Assembly: GCA_024688095.1 (NCBI GenBank)
Contig: JAILEJ010000396.1
Coordinates: 1-22,762, forward strand
Reading direction: 5' to 3'
Source of the DNA: Butyrivibrio sp.
GTDB taxonomy: Bacteria; Bacillota; Clostridia; Lachnospirales; Lachnospiraceae
Length of the DNA stretch: 22,762 bases
In this document: positions 7,837 through 16,184 of the stretch, piece after piece
Position numbering within the stretch: the first letter of the stretch is position 1
Layout: every line of letters starts with the position of its first letter
Program-made: the position numbers and the translations under genes
Notes under the pieces: model-generated
What the model was told of the DNA's origin: nothing
The model's input: the letters and a program-made list of their open reading frames with translations, nothing else
Databases searched by the model: none

Positions 7837-7844
7837 AGTTTCAA
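7816..7844 (-). promoter_or_regulatory. hisS promoter nested in the upstream terminator
   Basis: On the minus strand TTGAAA (7839-7844) and TAAAAT (7816-7821) are separated by exactly 17 bases, each one mismatch from consensus. Initiation would fall near 7809, inside the hairpin loop. A hisS transcript from here would lack the 5' arm and could not form the terminator, while readthrough from the EAL gene would. Confidence 0.65.
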
Positions 7845-7863
7845 CAAATAAATATTAAATTAT

Positions 7864-9813
7864 TCAGTTATTATCTTCCAAAAACAGAATGAAGTCCTCA
7901 AGATGCATAGGCCTTGCATAGAAAAATCCCTGCACATGACCGCATCCAAGCCTTATATATTCTCTTGCCTGTTCACCAGTATCCACGCCTACTGCAACAA
8001 TTTCCATTCTCATAATCTTTGAAATCTTCACAACACTGTTAAGAAGCCTGTATATTTTTTCAGAATCCAGAGCATTCTGAACAATTGATTTATCAATTTT
8101 TATAATATCTATTGGTGTCTTTGGAAGCCTGTTAAGATTGCAGTATCCTGCGCCAAAATTATCCAGTTCGATTCCTATTCCCTGACTTGAAAGTCTCTTA
8201 ATATTGTCGTTAATTACAGCTGAAACTTCTTCGTTTGCTGTTTCTCTAACTTCAACATGAATTTTATCAAATGGGATTCTGAATTTACGCATTGTTTCAG
8301 TTAATTTTTCTACTATATCACTCTGAATAAGATCCATGGTAGAAAGATTAATTGAAACATATTTAAGTCCCAATCCTACAGCATTTGAATTTCTAAGCAT
8401 TCGACAAACAGAATCTATAACAAAGTTATCTATTTTCATTATCATGCCATTTCGTTCAGCAACTGGTACAAAAATTGCAGGTGAGATATAACCATAATCT
8501 GTAGTCTTTAATCTAAGAAGAGCTTCAGCGCAGTCATAGGTACCGCTAAGAGGATTATATACAGGCTGATAAAAAACTTCTAATGATCCATCATTAAGTG
8601 CATTCTTGACAATTTCATCAAGTCTTTTATCAAGTGCATTCTGCATCATATTAAGATCATTAATATCCACTACATCCTTGCTCTTGGTGTCCTTACTTGC
8701 AAGTTCAAAAATATCAAGTACATCTTCAGCATTTTTTGCATCCCTTGGGCAGGCTATAATACAAGCTTTTGCAGGTAATATATAATCCTCCTGGCTAAGC
8801 CTCCATGGATCATCAAATCGCTTTATCATACCCTCTACATCGCCCTTTAGTTCAATATAAGGTAGGTTTCCTCCTTCTATATATATACAGAATTTTCCCA
8901 CATCAGACCTGAAAACTACAGCATTTTTGCTAAGCCCCTTCATAAATTCTGATATAAGCTTTACAAGCATTGACGAATCATCGCTTGCCATAGAGAGCTC
9001 AGCATAAGACAAATCCGGAACCAGTACCTGTACCAGATAAAAGCTCTTTTTCTGCGCTAGATTAGACGATATTGTAAATTTAAGCGCATTTATATTAAGG
9101 AGTCCTGACTCCATATCAGTACTCTCTATAGGACTCTGTAATGTAAACAGGCACAAAAGCAGACTGAGAACCAGGAAAAACTCAAATATCGAAGCTGATT
9201 TTGTTATTATTCTGATTGGTATGCCTGCAAGAGTCAGAATTACATATGCCCAAAAGCTGGCATATTTTTCCTTTGTAAGAAATTTTCTATATTTGATGCC
9301 ATAATAAATTCCAACAAAAATACATACAAATATTCCTGTATAAATAAAGCCTGCCTGAGGATAATTATATTCATTTTCATGAATCTCATTAAAATGATAA
9401 AAATAGTCAGTAAATAAAGAAGAGAAAATAATAAAAATAACAATTGCTTCAGGAATTATACATATAAATAATGTCCGCCACTTTCCAAAATGAATATTAA
9501 AAACAGACAGCGTGTATAAAAATACAATAAACGGACACATGAAAAGCAATGTCTTCTCAATATAAACAAGAATAAGGTCCACAATTTCCGGAACACTTGA
9601 ATTTACCTCTTCATTAATCAGATAAAAACTGTGCAAAAATGAAACAATATTTAATGCGCAAACCTCATTAAGAAGAATCGAAAACAATTTGTTCTGAGTG
9701 TTTGGAAGCTGCTTATCAAATTTGTTTAAAGCTATCAGTATAAAGCATAGAATTATCGCAGCTATATTAAACCAGATTCCATATTGTGCACTGCTGTCCA
9801 TCGTAATCGCCAT
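7864..9813 (-). CDS. 7-helix membrane protein with degenerate GGDEF and partly degenerate EAL domain
   Basis: The 649-residue protein has about seven membrane helices (residues 12-228), a GGDEF-like domain (about 235-390) and an EAL domain (about 400-645). The GGDEF signature is replaced by SDVGKF (303-308), so cyclase activity is not expected. In the EAL domain Glu430 (EALLRL), Asn489 (SINLS), Glu524 (VRETA), Lys572 (IKIDK) and Gln628 (VQGFFYARP) remain. The second Asp of the DDFG motif is Asn552 (LDNFG) and the Glu of AEGVE is Val608 (VAVGVD), both usually important for c-di-GMP hydrolysis. It may be a weak phosphodiesterase or a c-di-GMP-binding sensor. It sits 12 bp behind its paralogue, with GGGTGAG as ribosome site, and is followed by a terminator. 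Confidence 0.88.
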   Translation of the reverse strand: MAITMDSSAQYGIWFNIAAIILCFILIALNKFDKQLPNTQNKLFSILLNEVCALNIVSFLHSFYLINEEVNSSVPEIVDLILVYIEKTLLFMCPFIVFLYTLSVFNIHFGKWRTLFICIIPEAIVIFIIFSSLFTDYFYHFNEIHENEYNYPQAGFIYTGIFVCIFVGIYYGIKYRKFLTKEKYASFWAYVILTLAGIPIRIITKSASIFEFFLVLSLLLCLFTLQSPIESTDMESGLLNINALKFTISSNLAQKKSFYLVQVLVPDLSYAELSMASDDSSMLVKLISEFMKGLSKNAVVFRSDVGKFCIYIEGGNLPYIELKGDVEGMIKRFDDPWRLSQEDYILPAKACIIACPRDAKNAEDVLDIFELASKDTKSKDVVDINDLNMMQNALDKRLDEIVKNALNDGSLEVFYQPVYNPLSGTYDCAEALLRLKTTDYGYISPAIFVPVAERNGMIMKIDNFVIDSVCRMLRNSNAVGLGLKYVSINLSTMDLIQSDIVEKLTETMRKFRIPFDKIHVEVRETANEEVSAVINDNIKRLSSQGIGIELDNFGAGYCNLNRLPKTPIDIIKIDKSIVQNALDSEKIYRLLNSVVKISKIMRMEIVAVGVDTGEQAREYIRLGCGHVQGFFYARPMHLEDFILFLEDNN

Positions 9814-9825
9814 AAACTCACCCTT

Positions 9826-11757
9826 TTAAATATATGCCTTCTGTCTATATACAAAGTCATCAAGCATAAGTTCTTCTATAGGTTCCTTATACTCATCTCC
9901 CTGTATAAAATCAATTCCTGCCCTTTGGGCAATTTCTGCCTCTTTTTCACTGGAAATATCAGATATACTAACTTTCTTCTTAATATCATGCAGCATATCC
10001 ACAACTGCTGTAAGTAATTCTAAAAATTCCTCATTTTCAATTACAGATTCAATAAGTGAATGATGCATATTTATTATTTCTGCATTTAGCTGAACAAGCC
10101 TGTTTACATCTGAATAACCTTTTCCATAATTATCAACAATAACTTTATATCCAAGTCCTACAAGATCTGTTAAAGGCTTTAGTATGCTCTTATCAACACC
10201 ACTTATAGAACTTTGTGATATCTTCAAGTAAATTTCATCAGAATTTACATTTTCTTCCGCAAGTACATTACGTAAATAGATAGAAAAATCCGGTTTCATT
10301 ATTGAAGCATGTGAAAACATAATTGAAACTCTTATCTTTTTTGAATACTGTCCTCTATATTTGTTGACAAACTGACATGCTTTATGAAGAACAAAATCAT
10401 CAACCTCGGAAAGTGTACTATTCATATCAAAATCATTTACATGGTTTGAACCTTTTATATATGTTCCGTTCTGGTCAGGAAAATAAAAAACTGAGTCATA
10501 ATAAACTATATTCTTTCCGTTTTCATATACAGGCTGGAATCTTACATCACCAGTCCTGTGAATAAGAGAATTTTTTACAAGTTTTTCAATATCCCTTTCC
10601 AACTGAAGACTCTTCATATTAATATTATTTATATCAATAATATCCATCCCCTTATATGAATCCATTTCAGAAATAGTTTCTATCTTCTTTATAAGATCTG
10701 TAACATCCTCGTAATTTTCAGGATAACTCATGCTGTAGCATCTTGCATCTACATGTATTATCATGTCATTTGTTTTCCAGGATTCCTTAAATCTGTTAGA
10801 AATTTCCTTAAGAACATCCTGTACTCTGTTCGGGTCATTTTCCATAAAAGATATGGCATAAGTATACAAAGAATATTTATATATATATCCCCATCTGGAG
10901 AATCTTTTCAGATAGCCTGCTATAAGCCTCATAATATCTTCTGTCTGAGTCCTGCTAAGCTGGGTATCCATTGCTCTCATACTATCTACAGTAATATATA
11001 CTGAAACATTAGGTTCTTTTCTCGACACATAAAGAGATATTCCCGATAAAAAAGCTCTTCTATTCAGCAATCCGGTTGATGAATCAATACTTTCAGAAGG
11101 ATTATTGATCGTAATATATACAAGCGTAATACTTATAGTTATACAGAAATTCTCAACAAGTATATTCGGATTAAAGTACTGAACCAAAATACCAACAATT
11201 ATAAGCGCAATGAAGCTACATACCGCAAGCATTATTCTTCTATTTATAAGTGATCTGTATTTGAAAAGCTGGTACACACCAAAAAAGATATAGTAGGCAG
11301 CAATCAGATACATGACTATGATTCCCTTACCTCTATAATAATTTCCTTCCATATCATAATAAAAAATTATTGGATAGAAAATATTAGCTATAATAGCAAG
11401 AAGCACTATAAAATATGGAAGAAATATCTTTTCAAAATCCTTCCATAACTCAATATGAATATTAATAAGTGCATAAATATATATTATATAAAAAACTGTA
11501 GTAAGTAGATGAAACGCAAAATAAACCGAGCTTACTGCCACCTGAGCATAATGGAATGTCAGGTCCCCAGGCATAACATTTGCATGAAGCATAGTATCTA
11601 CCCTATCAGAAATACATGCCATTGCATTACAGACAAAAAGCCCTATATAAACTCTGTTTCTATATGTAGGAACTCGTTTTCTAAAAAATGATATGAAAAA
11701 TATAGTTATCCATATGCAGTTTGCGCAAACATCAAAATAAAAGTTATATTCTGCCAT
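9826..11757 (-). CDS. 7-helix membrane protein with fully degenerate GGDEF-EAL
   Basis: This 643-residue paralogue of the next gene has the same plan: about seven helices (residues 8-218), a GGDEF-like domain opening with STGLLNRRAFLSG (227-240) and an EAL-like domain (about 400-640). The GGDEF signature site reads YKYSLYTY. EAL catalytic positions are lost almost throughout: DSV (421-423) for EAL, Met490 for the Asn, Gln515 for the Glu of the ExxE/T motif, Asn563 for the Lys, and Ser599 for the Glu of AEGVE. Only Asp542 (VDNYGKGY) and Gln619 (IQGDEY) stay. The fold is clearly kept and the frame is intact, so it is a pseudoenzyme rather than a pseudogene, perhaps a receptor or scaffold for its neighbour. 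Start ATG 11757 with GGAG about 10 bases upstream. Confidence 0.85.
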   Translation of the reverse strand: MAEYNFYFDVCANCIWITIFFISFFRKRVPTYRNRVYIGLFVCNAMACISDRVDTMLHANVMPGDLTFHYAQVAVSSVYFAFHLLTTVFYIIYIYALINIHIELWKDFEKIFLPYFIVLLAIIANIFYPIIFYYDMEGNYYRGKGIIVMYLIAAYYIFFGVYQLFKYRSLINRRIMLAVCSFIALIIVGILVQYFNPNILVENFCITISITLVYITINNPSESIDSSTGLLNRRAFLSGISLYVSRKEPNVSVYITVDSMRAMDTQLSRTQTEDIMRLIAGYLKRFSRWGYIYKYSLYTYAISFMENDPNRVQDVLKEISNRFKESWKTNDMIIHVDARCYSMSYPENYEDVTDLIKKIETISEMDSYKGMDIIDINNINMKSLQLERDIEKLVKNSLIHRTGDVRFQPVYENGKNIVYYDSVFYFPDQNGTYIKGSNHVNDFDMNSTLSEVDDFVLHKACQFVNKYRGQYSKKIRVSIMFSHASIMKPDFSIYLRNVLAEENVNSDEIYLKISQSSISGVDKSILKPLTDLVGLGYKVIVDNYGKGYSDVNRLVQLNAEIINMHHSLIESVIENEEFLELLTAVVDMLHDIKKKVSISDISSEKEAEIAQRAGIDFIQGDEYKEPIEELMLDDFVYRQKAYI

Positions 11758-11775
11758 ATATATTCACTCCGATTA

Positions 11776-12042
11776 TCAAAACCACTTTAATGGATTACTG
11801 ATCACCTTAGCTTTCTTCATAATCTCATCAGCTGAACCTTTAAGATACTCCTCAAGAGATACAACTTCTTCAGGAGAAAAACCATTACTTTTATCTATTA
11901 TGCCATCAGGAACCACTCCTTCTGCAAACTGAAGTTTTCCCGATACCATACGTTCAAATCTGACTCTTACTATTCGCAAATTATTCTTATCTCTCAATAC
12001 ACTTGAGTATGTTAATGTCAATTCTGAATTGGGATCTGGCAT
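11776..12042 (-). CDS. Small protein of unknown function
   Basis: The 88-residue product (MPDPNSELTLTYSSVLRDKN...) is not recognised. It has no membrane helix, signal peptide or cysteine pair. The first half looks like two or three beta strands (LTLTYSSVLRD, LRIVRVRFERM, KLQFAEGVVP). The second half has amphipathic helices (SPEEVVSLEEYLKG, SADEIMKKAKVI) and an aromatic end, NPLKWF. The ATG at 12042 has AGGAG at 12052-12056. It ends 18 bp before the first GGDEF-EAL gene and is very likely cotranscribed with both, so it may be a soluble partner or output of that membrane pair. A real gene is supported by the ribosome site, its place in the gene row and ordinary codon use. Confidence 0.75.
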   Translation of the reverse strand: MPDPNSELTLTYSSVLRDKNNLRIVRVRFERMVSGKLQFAEGVVPDGIIDKSNGFSPEEVVSLEEYLKGSADEIMKKAKVISNPLKWF

Positions 12043-12064
12043 ATACTATTACTCCTAAATAGCG

Positions 12065-12101
12065 AAAAATGGTGTTACCATACTACCGATAACACCATTT
12101 T
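12065..12101 (-). terminator. Terminator of the galactoside operon
   Basis: A perfect 12-bp stem (AAAATGGTGTTA with TAACACCATTTT) and a 12-base loop lie 9 bases past the beta-galactosidase stop codon. The 3' arm ends in a short U5 run. Only 23 bases separate it from the next start codon, so the following gene needs readthrough or a promoter overlapping the hairpin (a TAAAAT at 12097-12102 is one weak candidate -10). Confidence 0.7.
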
Positions 12102-12109
12102 ACTACTAA

Positions 12110-14284
12110 TTAACTCAATTTTATACGAAATTGAGATAAACTTGTTATAAAATTTATATAACCTGCTTTTCCATTTTTTAATACAGGCCACTTCTGAAGG
12201 TACACTTTCGTATCCTCATACAAAGGATCTATAACAATTAAAGAACTGAATCTGTCAGAAAATCCAAAACGTTTTAAACCAATTTCCCATTTCTGTCCGG
12301 TATAAAAACTGTCTGCAATATGCTTTCCATCCATAAACATATTTGCAATATCACCGGCATAGTCAATATTAAGGTAAAGTTCATCTGCATCTTCAGGTAT
12401 ATCAGAAACTTCCATTGAATAAAAGCTTTCATAGTCGCTGCTTGTTGGAAGTTCTTTATAACTTACTTTAGCAGTATTTGAATAACTCCTGACAGCCTCA
12501 AATTCTGCAAGTCCCTGCCCTGTTGCAGCTTTAATACATTTAAAGCCACCTATTTCTGCACCGCCTGGCCATACCTTGATAATTGGCTTTTCTTCTTTTT
12601 CTACTGAAACAAACATTTCATAACCGCCATCTGCAGTGCATACAATCTCATGATTGCCAATAACAAGATACTCTCTTCCATCCTTGTCACAAATCTTTGA
12701 AGCCTTTAAAGCATCTTCTGAAGAAATTGTGAAGATTTCATTGCCATTCATATCGCCCTTTATCTTGTATGTATTCTCCGTAAGATTATCTGTGTAGAAT
12801 ACATATGCATCAGCACCATCATCACCTGCTCCGTGAAGTATGCAAAGAGGTGTTGCAGCAGCTGTAAGAAGTGCGTTATCACCAATAGGCATATTAAATG
12901 CATAGAAGAAATAATCTCCATCTTTAATATCTCTGTCAGGGAAGGTTGCAAGTACTCTGTCGCCATCATATGCTGTAAGCTTTGCAGCATTATGATCTGC
13001 CATCTCATATCTTCTTTGATAATTATTTACAAAATAAAATCCATAAGGAACTTTTTCACCATCAAAAGATGTAATTTCCTTATATCTTACTGATGTTCTA
13101 AGATCAGTAAGATTTTCCGGTTTTAATGGATTACCCTTTTGTTCTACATAAGGCATATCACAAATGTCAGATCCAAAGTCATGCACAAACATTGATAATC
13201 TCTTTATCTGTCTATATGTATCTGACATTTGTCCATATTCTTTAATAGGAGCATTAAAATCATAAGACAAAACAGGAAGATCATTAGGATATCCTGTAGC
13301 CTTGGTTTCCTGAAGAGTACTGAATTTTCCCTCCGGATTTGTTCCACCATGATACATATAATAACCAAGAAGTGATACACCACTTCCAAGCTTTACCATA
13401 CTCATGGCACCTATATCTGTAGCTGATGCTATACATCTTCTATGCCTTGTAACCTGAAGTCCGCCTCCAAGTTCAGCTGTAAGATATGGAAACTTATCCA
13501 TATCAAAAGTAATACCTACACCAAGGCCATGATCTGAGCCTATATTATGATCATTTCTTTCTTTGGTAAAAATATAATTACCTGAAGGCTCAATCTCTGT
13601 GAGTCTCTGATCCCATGGAGCTTCACAGTATCCTCCCATAACAGGGATCATTCCTCCCGTAACAGCGCCGCCCCATCCTGTTGCAGTAAATATAGGAACA
13701 TCAAATCCAATCTCAACAGCCATATCATGAAGAGTTCTCATATGCTGTTCGCCCTCTTCACCAGTTTTACCGCCTACATGGCCATATTCATTTTCAATCT
13801 GTACACCAATGATAGGTCCGTCATCCTTTATAAGTAACCCCTTTGCCTGCTCAAAAGTTTTTTCATAAAAACGCCTTACATATTTGAGATACTCAGGAGC
13901 ATCTGTTCTGCTCTCATAATTTTTTTCCTTTGCGTCCTTTAAAAGCCAGTCTGGAAATCCTCCATTTCTTGCTTCTCCATGTGCCCATGGTCCGATTCTG
14001 AGAATGCAGTATAATCCGCATTTTTTTACAGTTTCAAGAAATGTTCTTAAATCTCTGTCGCCTTCAAAGTCAAATACTCCTTCTTCCTCTTCATGATGAA
14101 TCCAGATAACATAAAGTGAAACAACATCTATACCACCTGACTTCATTTTACACAGTTCTTCCTCCCAATATTTCTTTGGGTATCTGCTAAAATGAATCTC
14201 TCCCATCATGGGAAACCATGGCTTGTCATCGCATAGTATGGAGTTCTTATTAAATGTAATTTTTGTATTCTTGTTTATATTCAT
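12110..14284 (-). CDS. GH35 beta-galactosidase, intracellular
   Basis: The enzyme should release terminal beta-galactose from imported galactosides. Its 724 residues start with the GH35 barrel: FPMMGEIHFSRYPKKYWEEEL (24-44), LRIGPWAHGEARNGGFPDWL (95-114), VQIENEYG (161-168, Glu166 the expected acid/base) and YLTAELGGG (267-275, Glu271 the expected nucleophile). Beta-rich galactose-binding-type domains fill roughly residues 400-724. There is no signal peptide, so it acts in the cytoplasm on sugars brought in by the ABC system of the same operon. The ATG overlaps the stop codon of the LacI-type gene (ATGA), pointing to translational coupling. The natural substrate and linkage cannot be told from sequence. 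Confidence 0.93.
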   Translation of the reverse strand: MNINKNTKITFNKNSILCDDKPWFPMMGEIHFSRYPKKYWEEELCKMKSGGIDVVSLYVIWIHHEEEEGVFDFEGDRDLRTFLETVKKCGLYCILRIGPWAHGEARNGGFPDWLLKDAKEKNYESRTDAPEYLKYVRRFYEKTFEQAKGLLIKDDGPIIGVQIENEYGHVGGKTGEEGEQHMRTLHDMAVEIGFDVPIFTATGWGGAVTGGMIPVMGGYCEAPWDQRLTEIEPSGNYIFTKERNDHNIGSDHGLGVGITFDMDKFPYLTAELGGGLQVTRHRRCIASATDIGAMSMVKLGSGVSLLGYYMYHGGTNPEGKFSTLQETKATGYPNDLPVLSYDFNAPIKEYGQMSDTYRQIKRLSMFVHDFGSDICDMPYVEQKGNPLKPENLTDLRTSVRYKEITSFDGEKVPYGFYFVNNYQRRYEMADHNAAKLTAYDGDRVLATFPDRDIKDGDYFFYAFNMPIGDNALLTAAATPLCILHGAGDDGADAYVFYTDNLTENTYKIKGDMNGNEIFTISSEDALKASKICDKDGREYLVIGNHEIVCTADGGYEMFVSVEKEEKPIIKVWPGGAEIGGFKCIKAATGQGLAEFEAVRSYSNTAKVSYKELPTSSDYESFYSMEVSDIPEDADELYLNIDYAGDIANMFMDGKHIADSFYTGQKWEIGLKRFGFSDRFSSLIVIDPLYEDTKVYLQKWPVLKNGKAGYINFITSLSQFRIKLS

Positions 14285-15279
14285 TTTGTGCTTTCCTTTA
14301 ATATAACCTCATAATTACCAAGTTTCTGATTTGCCACTACTCTTCCATCAATAATTTCCAGAAGTGATCTTGCAGCAACAGCTCCAAGATTTCTATCATT
14401 AAAATTAAGTGATGTTACAGAAGGTGTTGCATTCTCCAAAATAGAGCTGTTATAAAAAGATGCAACTCTCATTTCCTGTGGAATCTTAATATTATTTGCT
14501 CTGCAAATTGCAAGTACCTTACCTGCGATATTATCATCCATGCAAATTACACCATCTATCTTTTTCTTTAAAATATCATTTATGATTGTTTCTATTTTGA
14601 GATCACTGTCAAGATCCATATAAATAAGATCATCATATGGCTCAAGTCCATTATCCTTAAACCCTTGAACAAATCCTTTATATCGTGTTCTTGTGATCAC
14701 ATGATTACTCTGACCACCAAGGAGCGCAAGTCTCTTTAGTCCTTTTGCTATAAGAATTGAAGTCATCTCCCTGCACGCATCAAAGTGATCATTATCAATT
14801 TGTACTATATCATCATCTTCAGTACTTCCTATTACAACAAAAGGCAGCCCGGATTGCTTCAAATACTTTGCCGGGATATCATCTACCATAGTTCTTGTAA
14901 GAATTACCCCATCAACTTTATGATTATCTACAATTCTCTTAAGGCTTGTTATATTATCTCCATTAATAATGGAAATAATTATGTCATAACCAAAATCTGA
15001 AGTAATTTCATTAATCCCAAACATACACTTTTGAAAAAAAGGTAAGTCAACCGCATTGTAATCTCCAGGCCAGACTACAGCAATGGAATAAGTTTTCTGT
15101 TGAGCAAGACTTTTTGCAGCAACATTAGGTATGTAATTATGCTCTTCTATATATTGCATTATGCGGCTTTTAGTATCATCGCCTATTCTGCCTTTTCCAG
15201 AAATAGCTCTGGACACCGTTGTTTTTGATACACCGAGTTCATTTGCAATATCACTTATGGTAATTTTACCATCCTTCAT
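14281..15279 (-). CDS. LacI-family transcriptional regulator of the galactoside operon
   Basis: The 332-residue protein has a LacI-type helix-turn-helix (TISDIANELGVSKTTVSRAISG, residues 7-28) and a hinge helix NVAAKSLAQQ whose Leu58 is the residue that usually wedges into a central CpG of the operator. A periplasmic-binding-protein-like sensor domain (about 65-330) should bind the inducing sugar. It lies inside the operon between the permeases and the beta-galactosidase, so the operon is probably autoregulated. Likely operators are the CG-rich palindromes upstream of the first gene (19206-19224 and 19345-19392). ATG 15279 has GGAGG 6 bases upstream. Confidence 0.93.
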   Translation of the reverse strand: MKDGKITISDIANELGVSKTTVSRAISGKGRIGDDTKSRIMQYIEEHNYIPNVAAKSLAQQKTYSIAVVWPGDYNAVDLPFFQKCMFGINEITSDFGYDIIISIINGDNITSLKRIVDNHKVDGVILTRTMVDDIPAKYLKQSGLPFVVIGSTEDDDIVQIDNDHFDACREMTSILIAKGLKRLALLGGQSNHVITRTRYKGFVQGFKDNGLEPYDDLIYMDLDSDLKIETIINDILKKKIDGVICMDDNIAGKVLAICRANNIKIPQEMRVASFYNSSILENATPSVTSLNFNDRNLGAVAARSLLEIIDGRVVANQKLGNYEVILKESTK

Positions 15280-15302
15280 CTTAAGCCTCCATGTGCCGGT
15301 TA

Positions 15303-16184
15303 TCAGCCTTTGACAGCTCCACCTGTTACACCTTCAACATAATACTTCTGAAGGAACATAAACAGAATTGTTACCGGAATAGCTACCACAATACCACCTG
15401 CGCAAAATCTTGTGAAATATCCCTGATAATCTCCTACTACCATCCATCTCTGCATGGCAACAGCTACGTTATAGCTTTCATCATGGCCAAATGCGATATA
15501 TGATGCAAATACGTAATCACACCATGGTCCCATAAATGCAACAAGTGCTGTATAGATAATGATAGGTTTTGACATTGGAATAGTCATAGTGAAGAAAACC
15601 CTTGCACGTGAAGCTCCATCAATTCTTGCAGCCTCATCAAGTGCCTTTGGAATTGTATCAAAGTATCCCTTGCATACATAATATCCCATACCTGAACTTG
15701 CTACAGATACAAGAATAAGTCCTGGAACCGCACCAGCCTGTGTGAGTCCTACCTGTTTAAGAAGGAAATACAGGCAGATCATTGTAAGGAATCCAGGGAA
15801 CATTCCAAGTACAAGCCAGAATCTCATAAGAAGAGTTCTTCCCTTGAAACGCATACGTGAAAGTGCATAGCTTACACATAATACTATAATTGTATTAAAT
15901 ATGGAAACAAAAATTGCAATTACAAGAGTATTTAAATACCATCTTACATAGTTTGTTCCTCCATCAAAAAGGAACTTATAGTTATCAAGTGAAAATGTGT
16001 GAGGAATAATATAATCAACCATTCCGCCATACTCTACTGCAGGGTCATAGGATCTGAAGCTCTGCATCAAAAGTCCAAAATATGGAAAAAGCCATATTAC
16101 ACTAATTAATATAAGTAAGATATAAGAAACAATATTACCTATAGTTCTTTTTCTTTTCATTGATCCCGGATTATTTTTAGCCAT
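15303..16184 (-). CDS. Sugar ABC transporter permease, MalG-like
   Basis: The 293-residue integral membrane subunit has six predicted helices and the EAA loop (ALDEAARIDGASRARVFFTMTIPMSKP, near residues 184-210) that docks onto the ATPase. The N-terminus is short and the C-terminus ends YYVEGVTGGAVKG, as in MalG relatives. Its ATG shares one base with the stop codon of the MalF-like gene (TAATG), with AGGAGGG at 16194-16200 inside that gene. It forms the channel with the MalF-like subunit. Confidence 0.95.
   Translation of the reverse strand: MAKNNPGSMKRKRTIGNIVSYILLILISVIWLFPYFGLLMQSFRSYDPAVEYGGMVDYIIPHTFSLDNYKFLFDGGTNYVRWYLNTLVIAIFVSIFNTIIVLCVSYALSRMRFKGRTLLMRFWLVLGMFPGFLTMICLYFLLKQVGLTQAGAVPGLILVSVASSGMGYYVCKGYFDTIPKALDEAARIDGASRARVFFTMTIPMSKPIIIYTALVAFMGPWCDYVFASYIAFGHDESYNVAVAMQRWMVVGDYQGYFTRFCAGGIVVAIPVTILFMFLQKYYVEGVTGGAVKG

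Noticed and set aside
12833..13093. Plus-strand open frame of 86 codons opposite the beta-galactosidase gene.
   Set aside because: Shadow of a well-conserved coding region, with no upstream ribosome site and a cysteine/isoleucine-heavy translation typical of antisense reading.
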